Below are positions 19,931-31,540 of a stretch of 46,774 bases of DNA, piece by piece. The notes below the pieces were generated by a model. The model was not told the origin of the DNA. It searched no databases and saw only the letters and a list, made by a program, of their open reading frames with translations. Each line of letters begins with the position of its first letter. The first letter of the stretch is position 1. The position numbers and the translations under genes are program-made. Source of the stretch: Chara braunii (lineage: Eukaryota; Streptophyta; Charophyceae; Charales; Characeae); the NCBI GenBank assembly GCA_003427395.1, contig BFEA01000117.1, positions 1,849,887 to 1,896,660 of the forward strand, in the 5' to 3' direction.

Positions 19931-20704
19931 GCCATCCCCATTTTGAGGAGAGTGCAGGGGAGAAAAGAGAAAAGTAGAGAGGGAAGAGAAAGGAACAGTC
20001 ATGGCTGCGAATGTGGTCGCAGCCGTGCACCAAGTTCAAGCAATATTGACCTGAATGCAGTCATTCAGGCCAGAGCTGTGAACTGGAGGGTCGATGAGGG
20101 GAACTTGGCTGGAAACATCAATTTTCTGGCTGAACCTGCACCCAGTGTGGGGCTGTGCGCAGGGAAAAAGGAGAAAAAGAGGGGGGCAGTTGAGTACAAC
20201 TGCCACCCTAAGTGAGTGGTTGAGGTGAGACATCCTCAGTCCGTTGATCTGGCTCAGATCAAAGGCCCCAGGCAGGTGACGAATTTTACCCGGGGGCAGC
20301 TGAGGCCGCTGCTGCCCTCCTCAGCCACTACAAAAGAGGCAGTTGTCCCCCAGCTGCCACACAATCGCCTCCAGTTGCCAGTGTGTGATAACACACTTGC
20401 CTCATTGCTGGAGTGTTGGAGAGGAGGCAGAAATGCTGTCGGCGGAGTTGTAGGACAGCAAAGGAGCGTATCGAGGAAGGAGACAACCTTGGTTGGAGCA
20501 CCATCCCTTGGCAGGCTGGTCTCTAGGGGGACTCTGCAGCAGCGTGGTGAGGAGCGGCAGCGCAGCGTGGCAAGGAGTAATGGGCAGCACGACAACTGGT
20601 GGAGGTGTGCCGGCCGATACTTTCGGCAACCACAACCCATATTTGTGGGGTTATGCTGCCAAAATACCGCGGTGTCGGCACAACAACTTTATTTTGAAGG
20701 GTGA
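19895..20704 (+). pseudogene. long interrupted reading frame, no recognised family
   Basis: One frame is open from 19895 to 20704 except for a single TGA at about 20213-20215 (CCTAAGTGAGTGG), giving 106 plus 162 codons. The translation is not low-complexity, and the product is Arg- and Gln-rich in places. AAGTGAGT around the stop could be a splice donor. There is no recognised domain and no strong coding signal. An antisense frame of 128 codons overlaps it. It may be chance in a region of moderate G/C content. Confidence 0.2.
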
Positions 20705-20807
20705 TGTTGCCGTCCGCAACACTTTTTAGGGGTGACGCTGCCATTTTTAGGATACGCTGACGCGACACTTTGTTTTGAAGAGTGACATTGTCGTTTTCAC
20801 TGCACGG

Positions 20808-21045
20808 TGGTACGGCGCGGCGGAGCACCGCCGTCTTTTTGCAGTGGTACGACACGGCGAAGCACTGCCATTTTTTTTTTACGGTAGTACGACGCGGCGA
20901 AATGTTGCCGTTTTTTTTACAGTAGTACGACACGATGAAACGCCACCGTCTTTTTGCGGTGGTACGACACGGCGAAGCGCTACCGTTTTTTTACTGTAGT
21001 ACGACGCGGCAAAGTGCTGCCATTTTTCGACGAGGGTTCGGCACG
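20808..21045. repeat. ~37-bp minisatellite, about six units
   Basis: Units of the form GTGGTACGACACGGCGAAGC, then (A/G)CTGCCGT and a T-run, repeat at about 37-39 bp. T-run length (4-10) and the GTGGTACG/GTAGTACG start vary. Looser relatives (GTGACGCTGCC, GTGATGTTGCC with T-runs) precede it from about 20700. It is non-coding. Confidence 0.85.
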
Positions 21046-21240
21046 GCAAGGGAATTGTGGCACGACTGTGGGACGTGCAGCGCGGCAGTTGAGGTTTTTT
21101 TTACGGCATGGAATTTTTTTTTGTTGTGGCGCGACGTCTGCTTTTCTTCGTGAAGGTCTGATATTATTGGTGTGTACGGCAGCAACATTGTGGCATGGTG
21201 GTGGTTGACGGCATGCGAAGGTACGAAATCTGAGCGTGAC

Positions 21241-21263
21241 GGACGTTTTTTTTTTTTTTTTTT
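21241..21263. repeat. poly-T tract
   Basis: A run of about 18 T. Confidence 0.9.
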
Positions 21264-21289
21264 ATACGGCATATGAGATAAATATTTTG

Positions 21290-21690
21290 TAGTTGGGACT
21301 ACCCAACACTTGCGGCAGTGAGACTGGACAACTTGGGACTGCCTGTGTTCAGTTGGGATTGACGTGGGACACGGGCGGTAATTTGCGGCAGTCTCGACGC
21401 ATGCAGTTTTGAGATTCGACACCGGTTTTTTTTCTTTTTAGAAAATGTGGCAGAAACGGTTTTCGACTCAATAGTCATTCGACAACGTGTTTGACAGCAT
21501 GGGACCGCTTGGAACCGCGTGGGACCATCTGGGATCGCTTGGGACCAGTTCGGACTGGTACTAGACTGGGTGTTTTTTTGGGACGAGTGCGGCTCATCAT
21601 CTTCACACTTGGGACTGCCGCGAGTAGGACTTACGAGTCAAGAGTAAATTGGGACTAGAGGTTGGCCCAAGACTTACCTCGGGACTGCGG
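21290..21690. repeat. dispersed TTGGGACT/TGGGACC motif cluster
   Basis: TGGGAC or TTGGGACT occurs about a dozen times. The densest part is 21500-21560, where GCATGGGACCGCTTGGAACC-type steps recur about every 10-12 bases. It is an irregular short-period repeat and no gene is seen. Confidence 0.6.
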
Positions 21691-21699
21691 TTTCTTCAA

Positions 21700-21994
21700 C
21701 GACGCACATATGTTACTTGACCTTCTTGAGTGAGCCACGGCTTGTTCGGCACCAATTCACTCAAGGTCAGTTGATTGACTCATATTTTCCTTCACACCTG
21801 TGTGAACCCACACTTTGCTTAGCCCTGTTCATCGAGTGTTCGTTGAAAAGGTAGAGGAAAGTCGTGGATATCGTGCATGTAAATGAAAGGTCTGACTTCA
21901 GCATGAGATTGCACTAGTTTTCTTTTGAACTTGTTGTCTCTGCGTGTTATGCAGGTAGGTAGAAAGATGCTTGCAAAGGAGAATGGTTAATGCC
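21700..21994. other. unassigned sequence
   Basis: TTGACCTTCTTGAGTGAGCC and CACTCAAGGTCAGTTGA (about 21718-21775) form an imperfect inverted repeat. No gene is seen. Confidence 0.4.
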
Positions 21995-23387
21995 TTTCAG
22001 ATGAGGAAAAAAATTATTTTGTTTGTACCTTTCGTCTAACTACCTATTAAAATGACTTGGTGTTTTGAAAAAGAAAAAACCAGTGCATGCCATAGAATGA
22101 ATTCGATTGAAATATGAAAGATAAGGTAAGATAAACTTAGCCTTTCTCAAGGATTTACCATTTTTTTATCCCGAATGACTTTATCTACCTTTACATGTCC
22201 AAATGATTCTCATTCTCTATAACCTCTGACTCTTTTTTGTCTAAGTTACCCTGAACTCAGGTGAGATAAAAATAATTGAAAGCTACTTGCAGTGGATACA
22301 TCCTCTCTTTCAAGGAAACATCTGGGGTGGGGGTTCGTTGCTTTAGGAGCCGACCCTGTTTATTGACTTAGAGTGGACCGTTCTGCGGGGACGGTACTTT
22401 GTCGATTCGGTGGAGACGGGCCGACTTCTGAGATCCGAGTCTTATGCTCGGGCGAGGAGGAGTACCTCAGACCACTTCCTAGAGCGAGAGGCATGCAATA
22501 CTTCAAGCAATGCACTTGATCAAGAATCATCATCAAAGCAGCTTGTCATCCAAAAAGATTGGGCAGGTGTGGAGATGGGTTTATCCGTACCTAATCTTAG
22601 GTCGGCGGTAGGTGGAATGAATGACTTTAGCAACACATCTCATCAAGTCAAAACTAAGGTTGTCCGACTACTGTGTCGACTGCATATATGTTATTGTCTA
22701 AAGCCAACTCCTCATTGGTGGCTATATGATTTTTGTTGAGTTTGACCCAAGGGTGGTCGAGTGTTATTTTGATCTTGTGTATCTAATGATGATTTTGATT
22801 CTTTCGATTATCATTGCAGATGGAATATACATTCCTATCGACTAAGTACAGTTCCTTTTGGTATAACTATGTGAGATTGTTATAACTTTTTTTTGACTAG
22901 TGTTTAAAGGGGCAAAGTGGTTTCACGCTTGCTTGAGACTATCCTTGTCGACCGACATACGCTTCGTATATAGGAGATCAGCGTCGTAAGGAACGAATGA
23001 CGTCCGGGTTCAATAGACGTTTTAATCACGAGTACCTATACTACAGCGAGCGAGCAAACGCCATCGGCTGACCCACCTCTGCAACTGCATATAAGAGCGT
23101 TCGCATATGGGTCAGTAGATAGGTAGGGTGACAACCCCTTAGGGAAGTAAGCTTATGCCCCGCGAGAACCTGTCATGTCGTAGGCGACCGCTGGATGTAC
23201 AGTTGGAGCACCCGACCAGAGCGGCGAAGGGACGACGCGACCTCGACCGTCTCGGCGGTCCGCATGATTAATTATGCGTCGTCCCCGAGTTTTCTCTTGA
23301 TTTTGTTTATGTGTTAACTTCTGCGTGACATGGCTGGGAGGGCTCCCACGCTTTGCGAAAAAAACGGGGGCTGATGCGCTCGACAAC
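21995..23387 (-). repeat. head-plus-tail-2 repeat, inverted copy
   Basis: Read on the minus strand from 23387, this matches 43667-45250 through its whole length. Landmarks are GTTGTCGAGCGCAT at the start, CAGCCATGTCACGCAGAAGT, GACGACGCATAATTAA, the GGTAGGTCAGCCGA-type head words, GTTTTGACTTGATGAGATG, GATTCTTGATCAAGTGCATT, CCCGAGCATAAGACTCGGAT, GGGTCGGCTCCTAAAG and AGTCAGAGGTTATAGAGAATGAG. Similarity is about 75-85% by eye. Open frames at 22410-22739 and 23153-23386 are not conserved in the other copy, so this is non-coding. Confidence 0.85.
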
Positions 23388-23563
23388 GTTGTTGTTCGGA
23401 AACTGTGGTGATCTCGTGAATACAGGGTGTAGACTGAGTGGTATGTACATATGATAGTCGTGCGATGTGTGTGTTCACATGAGCAATGGAAAAAAAAAGG
23501 AGGAAAAAGAAGAAAAGGAGGAGGAGAAACAAAAAAAAAGAGGGCGAAGGTGGAGTAGATTAC
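23388..23563. other. 176-bp spacer between head-to-head repeats
   Basis: Lies between two divergent GTTGTCGAGCGCAT termini (23374-23387 minus, 23564-23577 plus). It holds A-rich tracts and no recognised feature. Confidence 0.6.
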
Positions 23564-23753
23564 GTTGTCGAGCGCATCGGTCTCGCAAGATTTGATTCAA
23601 GAACTTTCATCCTTTCTCTTATCGTGGTACAATGATGCTTCCGTAGCCGCTCCGGCCGAGTGCGCCAACCATACCTCTCGCGAACCCCTACAACAGGTTA
23701 GGTTTTACGCTAGGTACAACTTACCTCCACCTTGTAGGAGTTGTCACCTCCCG

Positions 23754-24399
23754 CGACTCGTCGTCGATCGACTAGGACACATCCCACTCACCAAGTGTTA
23801 CATCACACTAAGAACATAACACCCACACAAACAAAACACTCCTAGTCCCTTTAGTATCAGACCCATAACCTTTTGACACATAAATCTATAAGACGTCACG
23901 CTTGAGACTCAAGATAAAATTGTGGGAGCGCATGACTTTCTCATATCGACTAGCAATGCAAGCGTACGCAAGCAGTCACAACGATGGAGCACTCTCCACC
24001 TTGTAGGAGTTGTCACCTTCCTTCGGTGGGTGTATCCCCACCGAGCTACCAGTCCACAATACGAAAGTTGATTAGTTGCAATCGCAGTACGTTGTAACAT
24101 ATGAGGTACACGCGTTAACACACCTCTATCGGATCCGCACACGAACCGACGCATTGGGGGTTTGAAATTCCAAACGCGACTCGTCGTCGGTCGACTAGGA
24201 CACATCCCACTCACCACGTGTTACATCACACTAAGAACATAACACTCCTAGTCCCTTTAGTATCAGACCCATAACCTTTTGACACATAAATCTATAAGAC
24301 GTCACGCTTGAGACTCAAGATAAAATCGTGGGAGCGCATGACTTTCTCATATCGACCAGCAATGCAAGCGTACACAAGCAGTCACAACGATGGAGCACT
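23754..24399. repeat. local near-identical tandem duplication in copy A
   Basis: Positions 23754-23993 recur at 24177-24399 with only a few substitutions and one short deletion (the ACCCACACAAAC segment). The 180-bp spacer also begins with a second copy of TCCACCTTGTAGGAGTTGTC. Copy B has one copy at the equivalent place, so the duplication is specific to copy A and recent relative to the A/B split. Confidence 0.85.
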
Positions 24400-25389
24400 A
24401 TGTAGTCGATCGACGCTAGACAACCGCCTAGGCGGTTGAGAACCACACCCTTTTCTGCACCCTACGGAAAGCGGGTGGTACACAAGTTCCATCTTGTGGT
24501 TAACTTTCGTGGCCTTGGAGGCAAGCTCCATCATCCAAGGTTTGAAGAAAAATCAAGGGGTTTGACTTTGACGACTGCCACGGACTTCAAAGTCCAATTA
24601 TAATCATTTTGAAAAGCAAAGGTACAAGGGGGTCTCCCTTTTCTCTCAAAGCAATATTTGTTTAACCCTCATGCGCAGTCGCAGCAGACCGCGCAAACAC
24701 TCAAAGCATATATATACATATATAAAGGTATATAATATGAGACGATCACTTATCAGAATCACTGTGGGATTCCCCTCAGCCATATACATGTATGTGATTG
24801 CAGACAGTCAAATCTAGAGTCCGAACCACAAACATACCTGCAATCACATCAAAGATTCAACCAAAAGTCCACACACTACACGGGGTCAACTTCAATTACT
24901 CTTTGCGCTCTCACCCCTTGCTTTGGCCATTCAAGCCCCAAACCTTTGTTCTTCATTCCAAAATAAAATACTCAGTATCTTTGTTAAATGACCATTCAAT
25001 AAAGTCTGGGTGAAAACCCAACGAAACAAATCAAACCAAAGGACTAAAGCCTTAAGGTTGAGTTGGCGAGAGTGAATTGGGGTTGAATCATAAACCGACG
25101 AATCGATAACTGACCTGTTATCACTGATAACAAAAGATGATCATCATAGGATCAAGCTGAATCTAGTCAAAATCATGAATCGAATCGATCAATAAGGACC
25201 TGTAATACAAGACGGGTCAATGCCTTATTAAGCTTATAAGTGTATGGAGAATAAAACCCCATATCACATTCTCTCTCAAAATCGTTCCGATACTAAAAGT
25301 CTACCTCATAGCAATTGCCAAAAAAAAAGTAAACCTTTGACAATATCTCCCCTATGCAGGGTGAATCGCCAGAATCGCCACCTGTCAAA

Positions 25390-25960
25390 ATATAATTAAA
25401 CTTTTTTGAACTAATAAAATTTTGACAGCATTTCCCACAAGAAAAATGCCTTCTCAGAATTTATCCTAACTCTATAAAGTCAAATTTTGTCTAACTCCCT
25501 GAATTAGTAAAAATTTTGGTAGCATCTCCTTTACAGAAGTAAACTTCCCAGATTTATAGTAAGCCAAATAAGAACTCAACAATAATACTTGAGTTCTTAC
25601 TAAAACAAAATTTAACCAACTCCTTAGATTTGTAGAAATTTCGGAAGCGCTTCCTGTAGAGAAAGTAACTTTTCAAAATTTATATAAAACTAAGTACAAA
25701 ATTTGAAATGACTTTGACTTTCCAAAGTCATTTTTTTTCCAACTCCCTGAATTTGTAAAAATTCGGGCAACACTTCCCATAGAAAAGAAAAATTTTCAGA
25801 TTTTTACTAAGCCAGATATAAAACTTTAGACAAAAAGTTGAACCTTGAAAGCTAGATTTGACTTACTTTTTTGTTTTGTATAAATTTAAGCATCGCTTCA
25901 CGTCCAAGATTTATACAAAGTTAAGTATAAACAAATGATCATAGAAAATGCGAGAATTGA
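25390..25960. repeat. ~122-bp degenerate tandem repeat within copy A
   Basis: AACTCC(C/T)T(G/A)(A/G)ATT-GTA(A/G)AAATTT-GG recurs at about 25494, 25617 and 25739, with a weaker fourth copy near 25855. Each is followed by GC(A/G)(C/T)(T/C)TCC and AAAATTTATA-TAAG. The equivalent array lies at about 37120-37700 in copy B, so it predates the A/B duplication. Confidence 0.75.
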
Positions 25961-26169
25961 CCCAAGTAAAAAAAAATTAGTTAAGAAAATGCAGGAATTG
26001 AACGAACTCTTAGAACTCTACCACGTAACGAGCATCTAAAACAGCTACCTATCAAATTGAAACTCTGACCAAGGAAAGATCTCACTCAGGCACATGTAAG
26101 TCCAAACCATAATGGTAAGTACTCTCACCAGCCCCAATATTAAACCTTGTCAAAAATATTTCATAGTCT

Positions 26170-26940
26170 TTCAATGATTTGTCCCTTATAGCTAGCTTGC
26201 ATAAAACGTAAAGTTATATCATCCAACTTAGGAACAATTATATAGCTCAACCATTGAATATATACAGAAACATAGAGCACCATAACTTTTTTATTCTTTG
26301 GGCATGTGACGTCCAACTTAGTACAATGCCTAGTCACCCTGAAATATTTAAAAAAATAACCAAGTTATATATATCTTTATGCACTTAGTATTTTGAGCTA
26401 ACATATAACTGAACCGTTTAACTTAGAAACAAGGTTCAACCCTCCTTCTTACCAACAATTTATTCTTAGTTAATACTCCCTTCATTTGTGATAAGCTATA
26501 ATCAGACTGTCCTACTTAGAAACAATTGTCTAACTAGCCTGTTCCTAAGTAGAATAGTATTAAGGTATAAAGAAAATTTACTCTATTGGTTCAAGCATAT
26601 GCGTGGTTCCATATCAGACCATCCAACTTAGGAACAATATTCCAGTCCTTCGCCTGATCCTCCCTCAGAATAACGGAAAAAAAAGTTCGAATCATCCAGT
26701 CTTATGAAATAATTGTTCAAACTCCCTCTTTCAGAAACAAAATAAACATAAAAAAATTGAAAATAAACCAAGGCAATAAAGTTATCCAATCATATGGAAC
26801 AATTACTTCGTCCCTGAAAAACAAACACATACAACCCTCACAAGTCAGAGCAACCAGACCATCCAACTTATCTGGTCCTCCATGCAGTACAAATAAACAT
26901 AGCATTGAACCGCCCAACTTAGAACAATGCCCAACCCTTG
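26170..26940. repeat. cluster of CATCCAACTTAGGAACAAT motifs within copy A
   Basis: Variants of ATCCAACTTAGGAACAAT occur about nine times at irregular spacing of roughly 70-110 bp. Copy B has the same cluster at about 38000-38710. The cluster ends with CTTGGTTGACCCGGTCAAA in both. It is an old, degenerate tandem repeat. Confidence 0.65.
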
Positions 26941-29435
26941 GTTGACCCGGTCAAACGCAAGCAAAACCACCTTCTTCCCGCCTTCCCCCGATGTAAAACC
27001 CTTCTGCAATCTGCTGTCAGACAAACAAAAAAAGTAAAATTGAGATTGCATTTGCCTTCCTTTACTTAAGTCTGACTCGTGTTTAGAAAAACAAACATAA
27101 AGTCAATATGGGATACATGCAATATACTCAACCAAACTGTAGAAGGATGTACATGTAAGGGTTATATCTGGGTTTATTGAAGGAGATGCAGGTTTACCTC
27201 TCAGTTTCCTGCCTCCAAAACCTCGCCTAGATTCCGGTAGCGGTCCAGCAATCGGTGGGGCAACCTCCCATAAAGGCCTTAGCAAGGATTACGGGTTGCA
27301 ATCCCACCCGCCGCTTTCCTCTCAGAACCAATAGACTAGACTCAGAGTAAGAAGGGCAGAAAGAAAAACATTAAGTCTCTCAGATACAGGAGAGGTGCAC
27401 TCAGACTCGCCTCAGAGGGCCTTGGTACCTTCAGTCCTCCGAGGGTCCCGCAATGATGGTCATAGTGCAAATCAATTTGGTCAACTGATGTCAAACTACC
27501 AATTGTTGACTCTGAGACGATTTCCCAAATCACAGCAGTAGACCCCTGCCCTTCAGCAAACTTAGTCCCTTCTCAACGCAACTTAGTCACCCCGCAATGC
27601 TCGTCAGCGAGTGCGATGGCTATAGGTGAATTCCCAACGTCGTGGTTCACCTCCCCCTACTTGCACAGTAGGACGAACAACATACTGGCCAATAGCCAGG
27701 CCTGCACCTTCGCTGCTAGCCTGCTGCTGCACAGGATGATAAGATGAGTGTCACACCGGTGAACAAATAAGCATTCGACACACAACTCCCCTCCTCACTG
27801 CTCACATGCAACTACTAGTTTGTTTCGTGGATTAGTTGTTCGATGACCAGTAGGTAACTCTCGTGGTCCGCTCCTCGTCCCTTCCGTTCGATAGGATGAG
27901 TGGCGCACTGGTCAATAGGTAAGTCTTCACAGTCTCGCGGTTGAACTCGGGCCAATTCGATTGATAGAGTAAGCTGAATCGGATTGAGTTTTTTTCTCTA
28001 GAATGCGGAACAAAACGTTACCAACATGTCCACGCACAGTTTGGCCTAGCAACTTCGCTTCCAACCGATGTTGCACTACCAACCTTCAATGGCGAGTGTT
28101 ATTCCTTCTTTCTCACATTGCCCTGACAGTTCTCTCTCCCTATTCGGTCTTACTTTCCTCACCAATCGACATCTAAGCGTACGAACACCCGGATCTGGTT
28201 TGCCGTGACGACCACCAGATGAAACAGGTAACCCTCACTAACTCAAAAGACGGAGCGATTGCCACTCCTCTGCGTCGTGGCTCGCAACGCCACTCGTCCC
28301 TTCTGAATGAGCAAGTTGTGAATGACTCTTCTTGTAAGACATCGAAAGATGAACGGCCTCATCTCGCTTGACTGCTCATCTTTTAACTCACCCCGTATTG
28401 TAGCGTCAATTCGACAGGCTCGAGCACCTTCTTCTACTCCTCTTCTCATGCCCTCTATACTTGGTCATAGGCTACTACCAACTTCAAACGCTAGAGAAAA
28501 CAGTGATCGGGGAAGTCACCACCACCAGGTATGTGCTTCTAAAGCCTTTACACACTGTTTCCCAGTTTTGCTCCCGACGAAATAGGAAGAGGCTACTTCC
28601 ATCGATAGGATGGGGAAATCAGAATGAACCTTTCTCAAGAATGCGGATAGATACACCTCTATCGCAAACTTCTTTTTTAGCTTTTATCCTCCCGCCCTGC
28701 GCAACGCTTATCCCCTGTATACTCGCCCCTATATCGAGGCAATGTCGCTCACAGGTAAGTGCCCTGCTTCTACTCTTTCTACTTCATTCCCCAGTCTTAT
28801 CCACGTTCGTCTCATTTTTTCTTCCCGTTTTCTTTCATAGCCACCACGCAGCCCGTACATCTTACACCGCCCAAACCAACATTTACATCCAAAATCTAAC
28901 CTGGCCAATCTCTTCGTAGTGCCTAAAAACCCTCAAAATGAACCTCCCCTTGCTTGTTTTCATGAAGAAACAAGTGAGTTAACCGACTCTTACTTCCACC
29001 ATCTCCAACATATCCCACTCCTCCGCGGGACACTTTCTCCTCTAACTTCTAATCCATTAACTCTTTGCTAAAACTAACCTCAAATCTGTATTCGCCCGAC
29101 ATAAGAACCATAGATTCAGTTTTTACTGTTCCGAAATCCGTTCGGGAATGCTTGAGATATGCGTTTTCCGCTCTCCTTCCTTTTTGCTCCCCGCCATCTC
29201 CTCGCATGCCTCTTCTCTACTAACTCATCTCCCACTACTCTACTTCACTACTTTACTACTTTATTCTCAAAACTAACATCACTACTAGATTCGTCCATGC
29301 TAAAACCCCTGTCTACCATCTTTCCCCACTCGTTTTCACCAAGAAACGAGGGTGATACACCTTCCACCTCCGAGAGATGGTTAACAACATACACTATTTA
29401 CAGGTCACTTTCAGCCGCAGGTCCCTACCTAAACT

Positions 29436-29695
29436 CCTGAAATGGCATGAAGTGGATGAAGCTTCTGAAAGGGGTTTCAGGTACCCCATCGAAATGGTTG
29501 GATGGGGGTTACCTGAAACCCCTTTCAAAAGCTTCAACCACTTCAGGTCATTTCATTAATTTCGGATGGGGACTTGAAACTGCTGAAGTGGCTGAAGCTT
29601 CTGAAAGGGGTTTCAGGTACCCCCATCCAACCATTTGGAAGGGGTACCTGAAACCCATTTCAGAAACTTCAGCCACTTCAGCTGTTTCAGGTCCC
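29436..29695. repeat. two tandem foldback hairpins in copy A
   Basis: Hairpin 1 (29436-29555) pairs CCTGAAATG...GGGGTTTCAGGTACCCC with GGGGTTACCTGAAACCCC...CATTTCA around a loop of about 17 nt. Hairpin 2 (29569-29695) pairs GGGACTTGAAACTGCTGAAG...GGTACCCC with GGGGTACCTGAAACCC...CAGGTCCC around a loop of about 16 nt. Each arm is about 50-55 bp with a handful of mismatches. The two hairpins are homologous to each other. CCACTTCAGG links them to the 6.7-kb foldback. Looser relatives continue to about 29870. Copy B lacks an obvious counterpart. Confidence 0.9.
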
Positions 29696-31474
29696 TAACT
29701 GAAATTCCTGAAATGACCTGAAGTGTTTGAAAAAACAGGCGGAAAAAAAAAAAAAAAAGCATAAATCCTTATCCTCTAAACCACCCAAACTTCTGAAATG
29801 ATCTGAAGTGTCTTCATGCCTTTTCAGCGGTTTCAGACCACTTCAGAATCTTTCATTATGAAATTTTAGTTGATCGTTAACTGCTAGTGTCACCTCCACC
29901 ATAGTTGTTGCTCCTCTCTCGCCGCTCTCTTCCTTGCCTCGAATGCACCCGACCTGGTAAACCGTTTGGGTTCAACCTTTTTTTTCTTTTCTTTTTTCTT
30001 TCTTTGGCTTCCTTCGCACCCTGCCCTCATTGTCTCGCTCCATGATCGTGTCAGACTACTGCACTAACCCGTACACTGCACACGCATTGCTTGATACAGG
30101 CAACGGGTCAAGGTCATGCTAAGAAGTGTGAAACAACTTTACCTGCCGTATCTATCAGCCTCGATCACCGACTGCTCTGCAGTGTGCGACCCATGCACGA
30201 CCGAGGTGGTGGTCTTCGACGTCACGATGGGTTGGAGGGCGCATGGCTTGTTGTGCAGCCTAGATGAGGCGGTCCCAAGCGTATATCTTGGTGGTAGTAG
30301 CAAACTTCAAATGAGAACTTTGAAGGTCAAGGTGGGGGAGGGTTCTATGTGGACAGCCGCTGCAATCTGCAGTCTCTGCCTTGGTGCGCTCATCCCCCCG
30401 CGCCCAGATAAGGCTCACCATCCTTGTCGGATCCTAAGGGGCATGTTCACACCCAAACCTCTCATAACAGACGGCGCGTGGCAGATCGTGCGGCCACACC
30501 GACCCCTGCCACCCTCGGGCTGCAACCCCACATACCTGCTAAGCATGTTCTCCAATTCCCTTTCCACTTTAGGTTATTGACGCTCTCCAAGAAGTCACAA
30601 CCACAGGCCCCACCAATCTGATGCACGTTGACCTCTTCGGTTATTTCAAGACAGGCAGAATAAAGGAATTTCGCCGACATTCCGAACATGCAGGAATCAG
30701 TAGGGCTGCCGCGACGGCCCCTAAATTCGGTGTCACGCCTTATTTAAAGAACGCCGAAAAAATAATAACAACGATGATAAATAACAAAATTTTTAAAGAA
30801 ATTTTAATCATCAGAAAACGATGGACGAGGAAAAGGAATCGCTAGTACCGCTTCGATGCCTCTGACGACAAAACCAAAGGGGATAGCCCCGCTGGACCCT
30901 CAACTACGAAGCTCCTCCTGATCGCTCGGATACTCTTGTGCTGCCGCCGCTGACCTCGATCCCTGAATCTCTCTATCAAAAGTTTGGTGCCGTAACCAAT
31001 CGTGTTAGGCCCAAGTTGAGCCTAGTACTAGCGGTAACTTATATGAGCGGGTACCACGTGGTGGACTGTCTACTGAAACTTCACAAGTCACGTCTCAGCC
31101 TATCAACTAATTCACAATCGTCAAGCCTCGCGCCTACCGCACATTTGTCCCACCACATACTCAGATCATTATTCAACGCTGCATTGTCGTCGTTGCCGCC
31201 TCCGTACGTATGCTCACGTTATGCTGAAGCATTTCAACCATCAGACAACCTCTCAATCCTAGTTTAATTAGAACTACAAATTTAGCCGGCAACCACGTCG
31301 GCTCTACAATCATCAACAAGAAATGAATTCACGTGCGCCTCAAGCCTGCGCGCCCACACACTCTCTATTTCTAGTCAACCACTTGGTCTGCGTAGACAAC
31401 AGACATCGTTACGACTCACGTGGTATACTTAAACTTCAAACCAAACTTACCTGTGTCGCTTGCAAAAAACAGGA

Positions 31475-31500
31475 CGAATACCCTTATAAGGGTATTCGTC
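31475..31500. repeat. AATACCC palindrome in copy A
   Basis: CGAATACCCTTATAAGGGTATTCG, perfectly self-complementary. Its centre, CCTTATAAGG, fits the CArg-box consensus CC(A/T)6GG known as a MADS-domain binding site; whether it is bound is unknown. Confidence 0.9.
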
Positions 31501-31540
31501 GTGAAAGATTACCGGACCGTATTCAGCGACGTCCCCGTTG

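Larger units (their letters stand above)
23564..31540. repeat. 7-8 kb non-coding repeat, copy A
   Basis: Collinear with 35631-42790 across its whole length, with interruptions. Matching anchors include the head (23640-24180 with 35720-36000), CATAAACCGACGAATC (25088/36807), AGCAACCAGACCATCCAACTT (26849/38609), ATATGGGATACATGCA (27108/38870), TCTTGGTGGTAGTAGCAAA (30287/41543), GGAATTTCGCCGACATTC / GGAATTTCGTCAACATCC (30665/41878), TTAGCCGGCAACCACG (31282/42540) and the terminal palindrome (31475/42733). No conserved open frame runs through both copies. It may be a very long LTR or another non-autonomous element. Confidence 0.75.
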
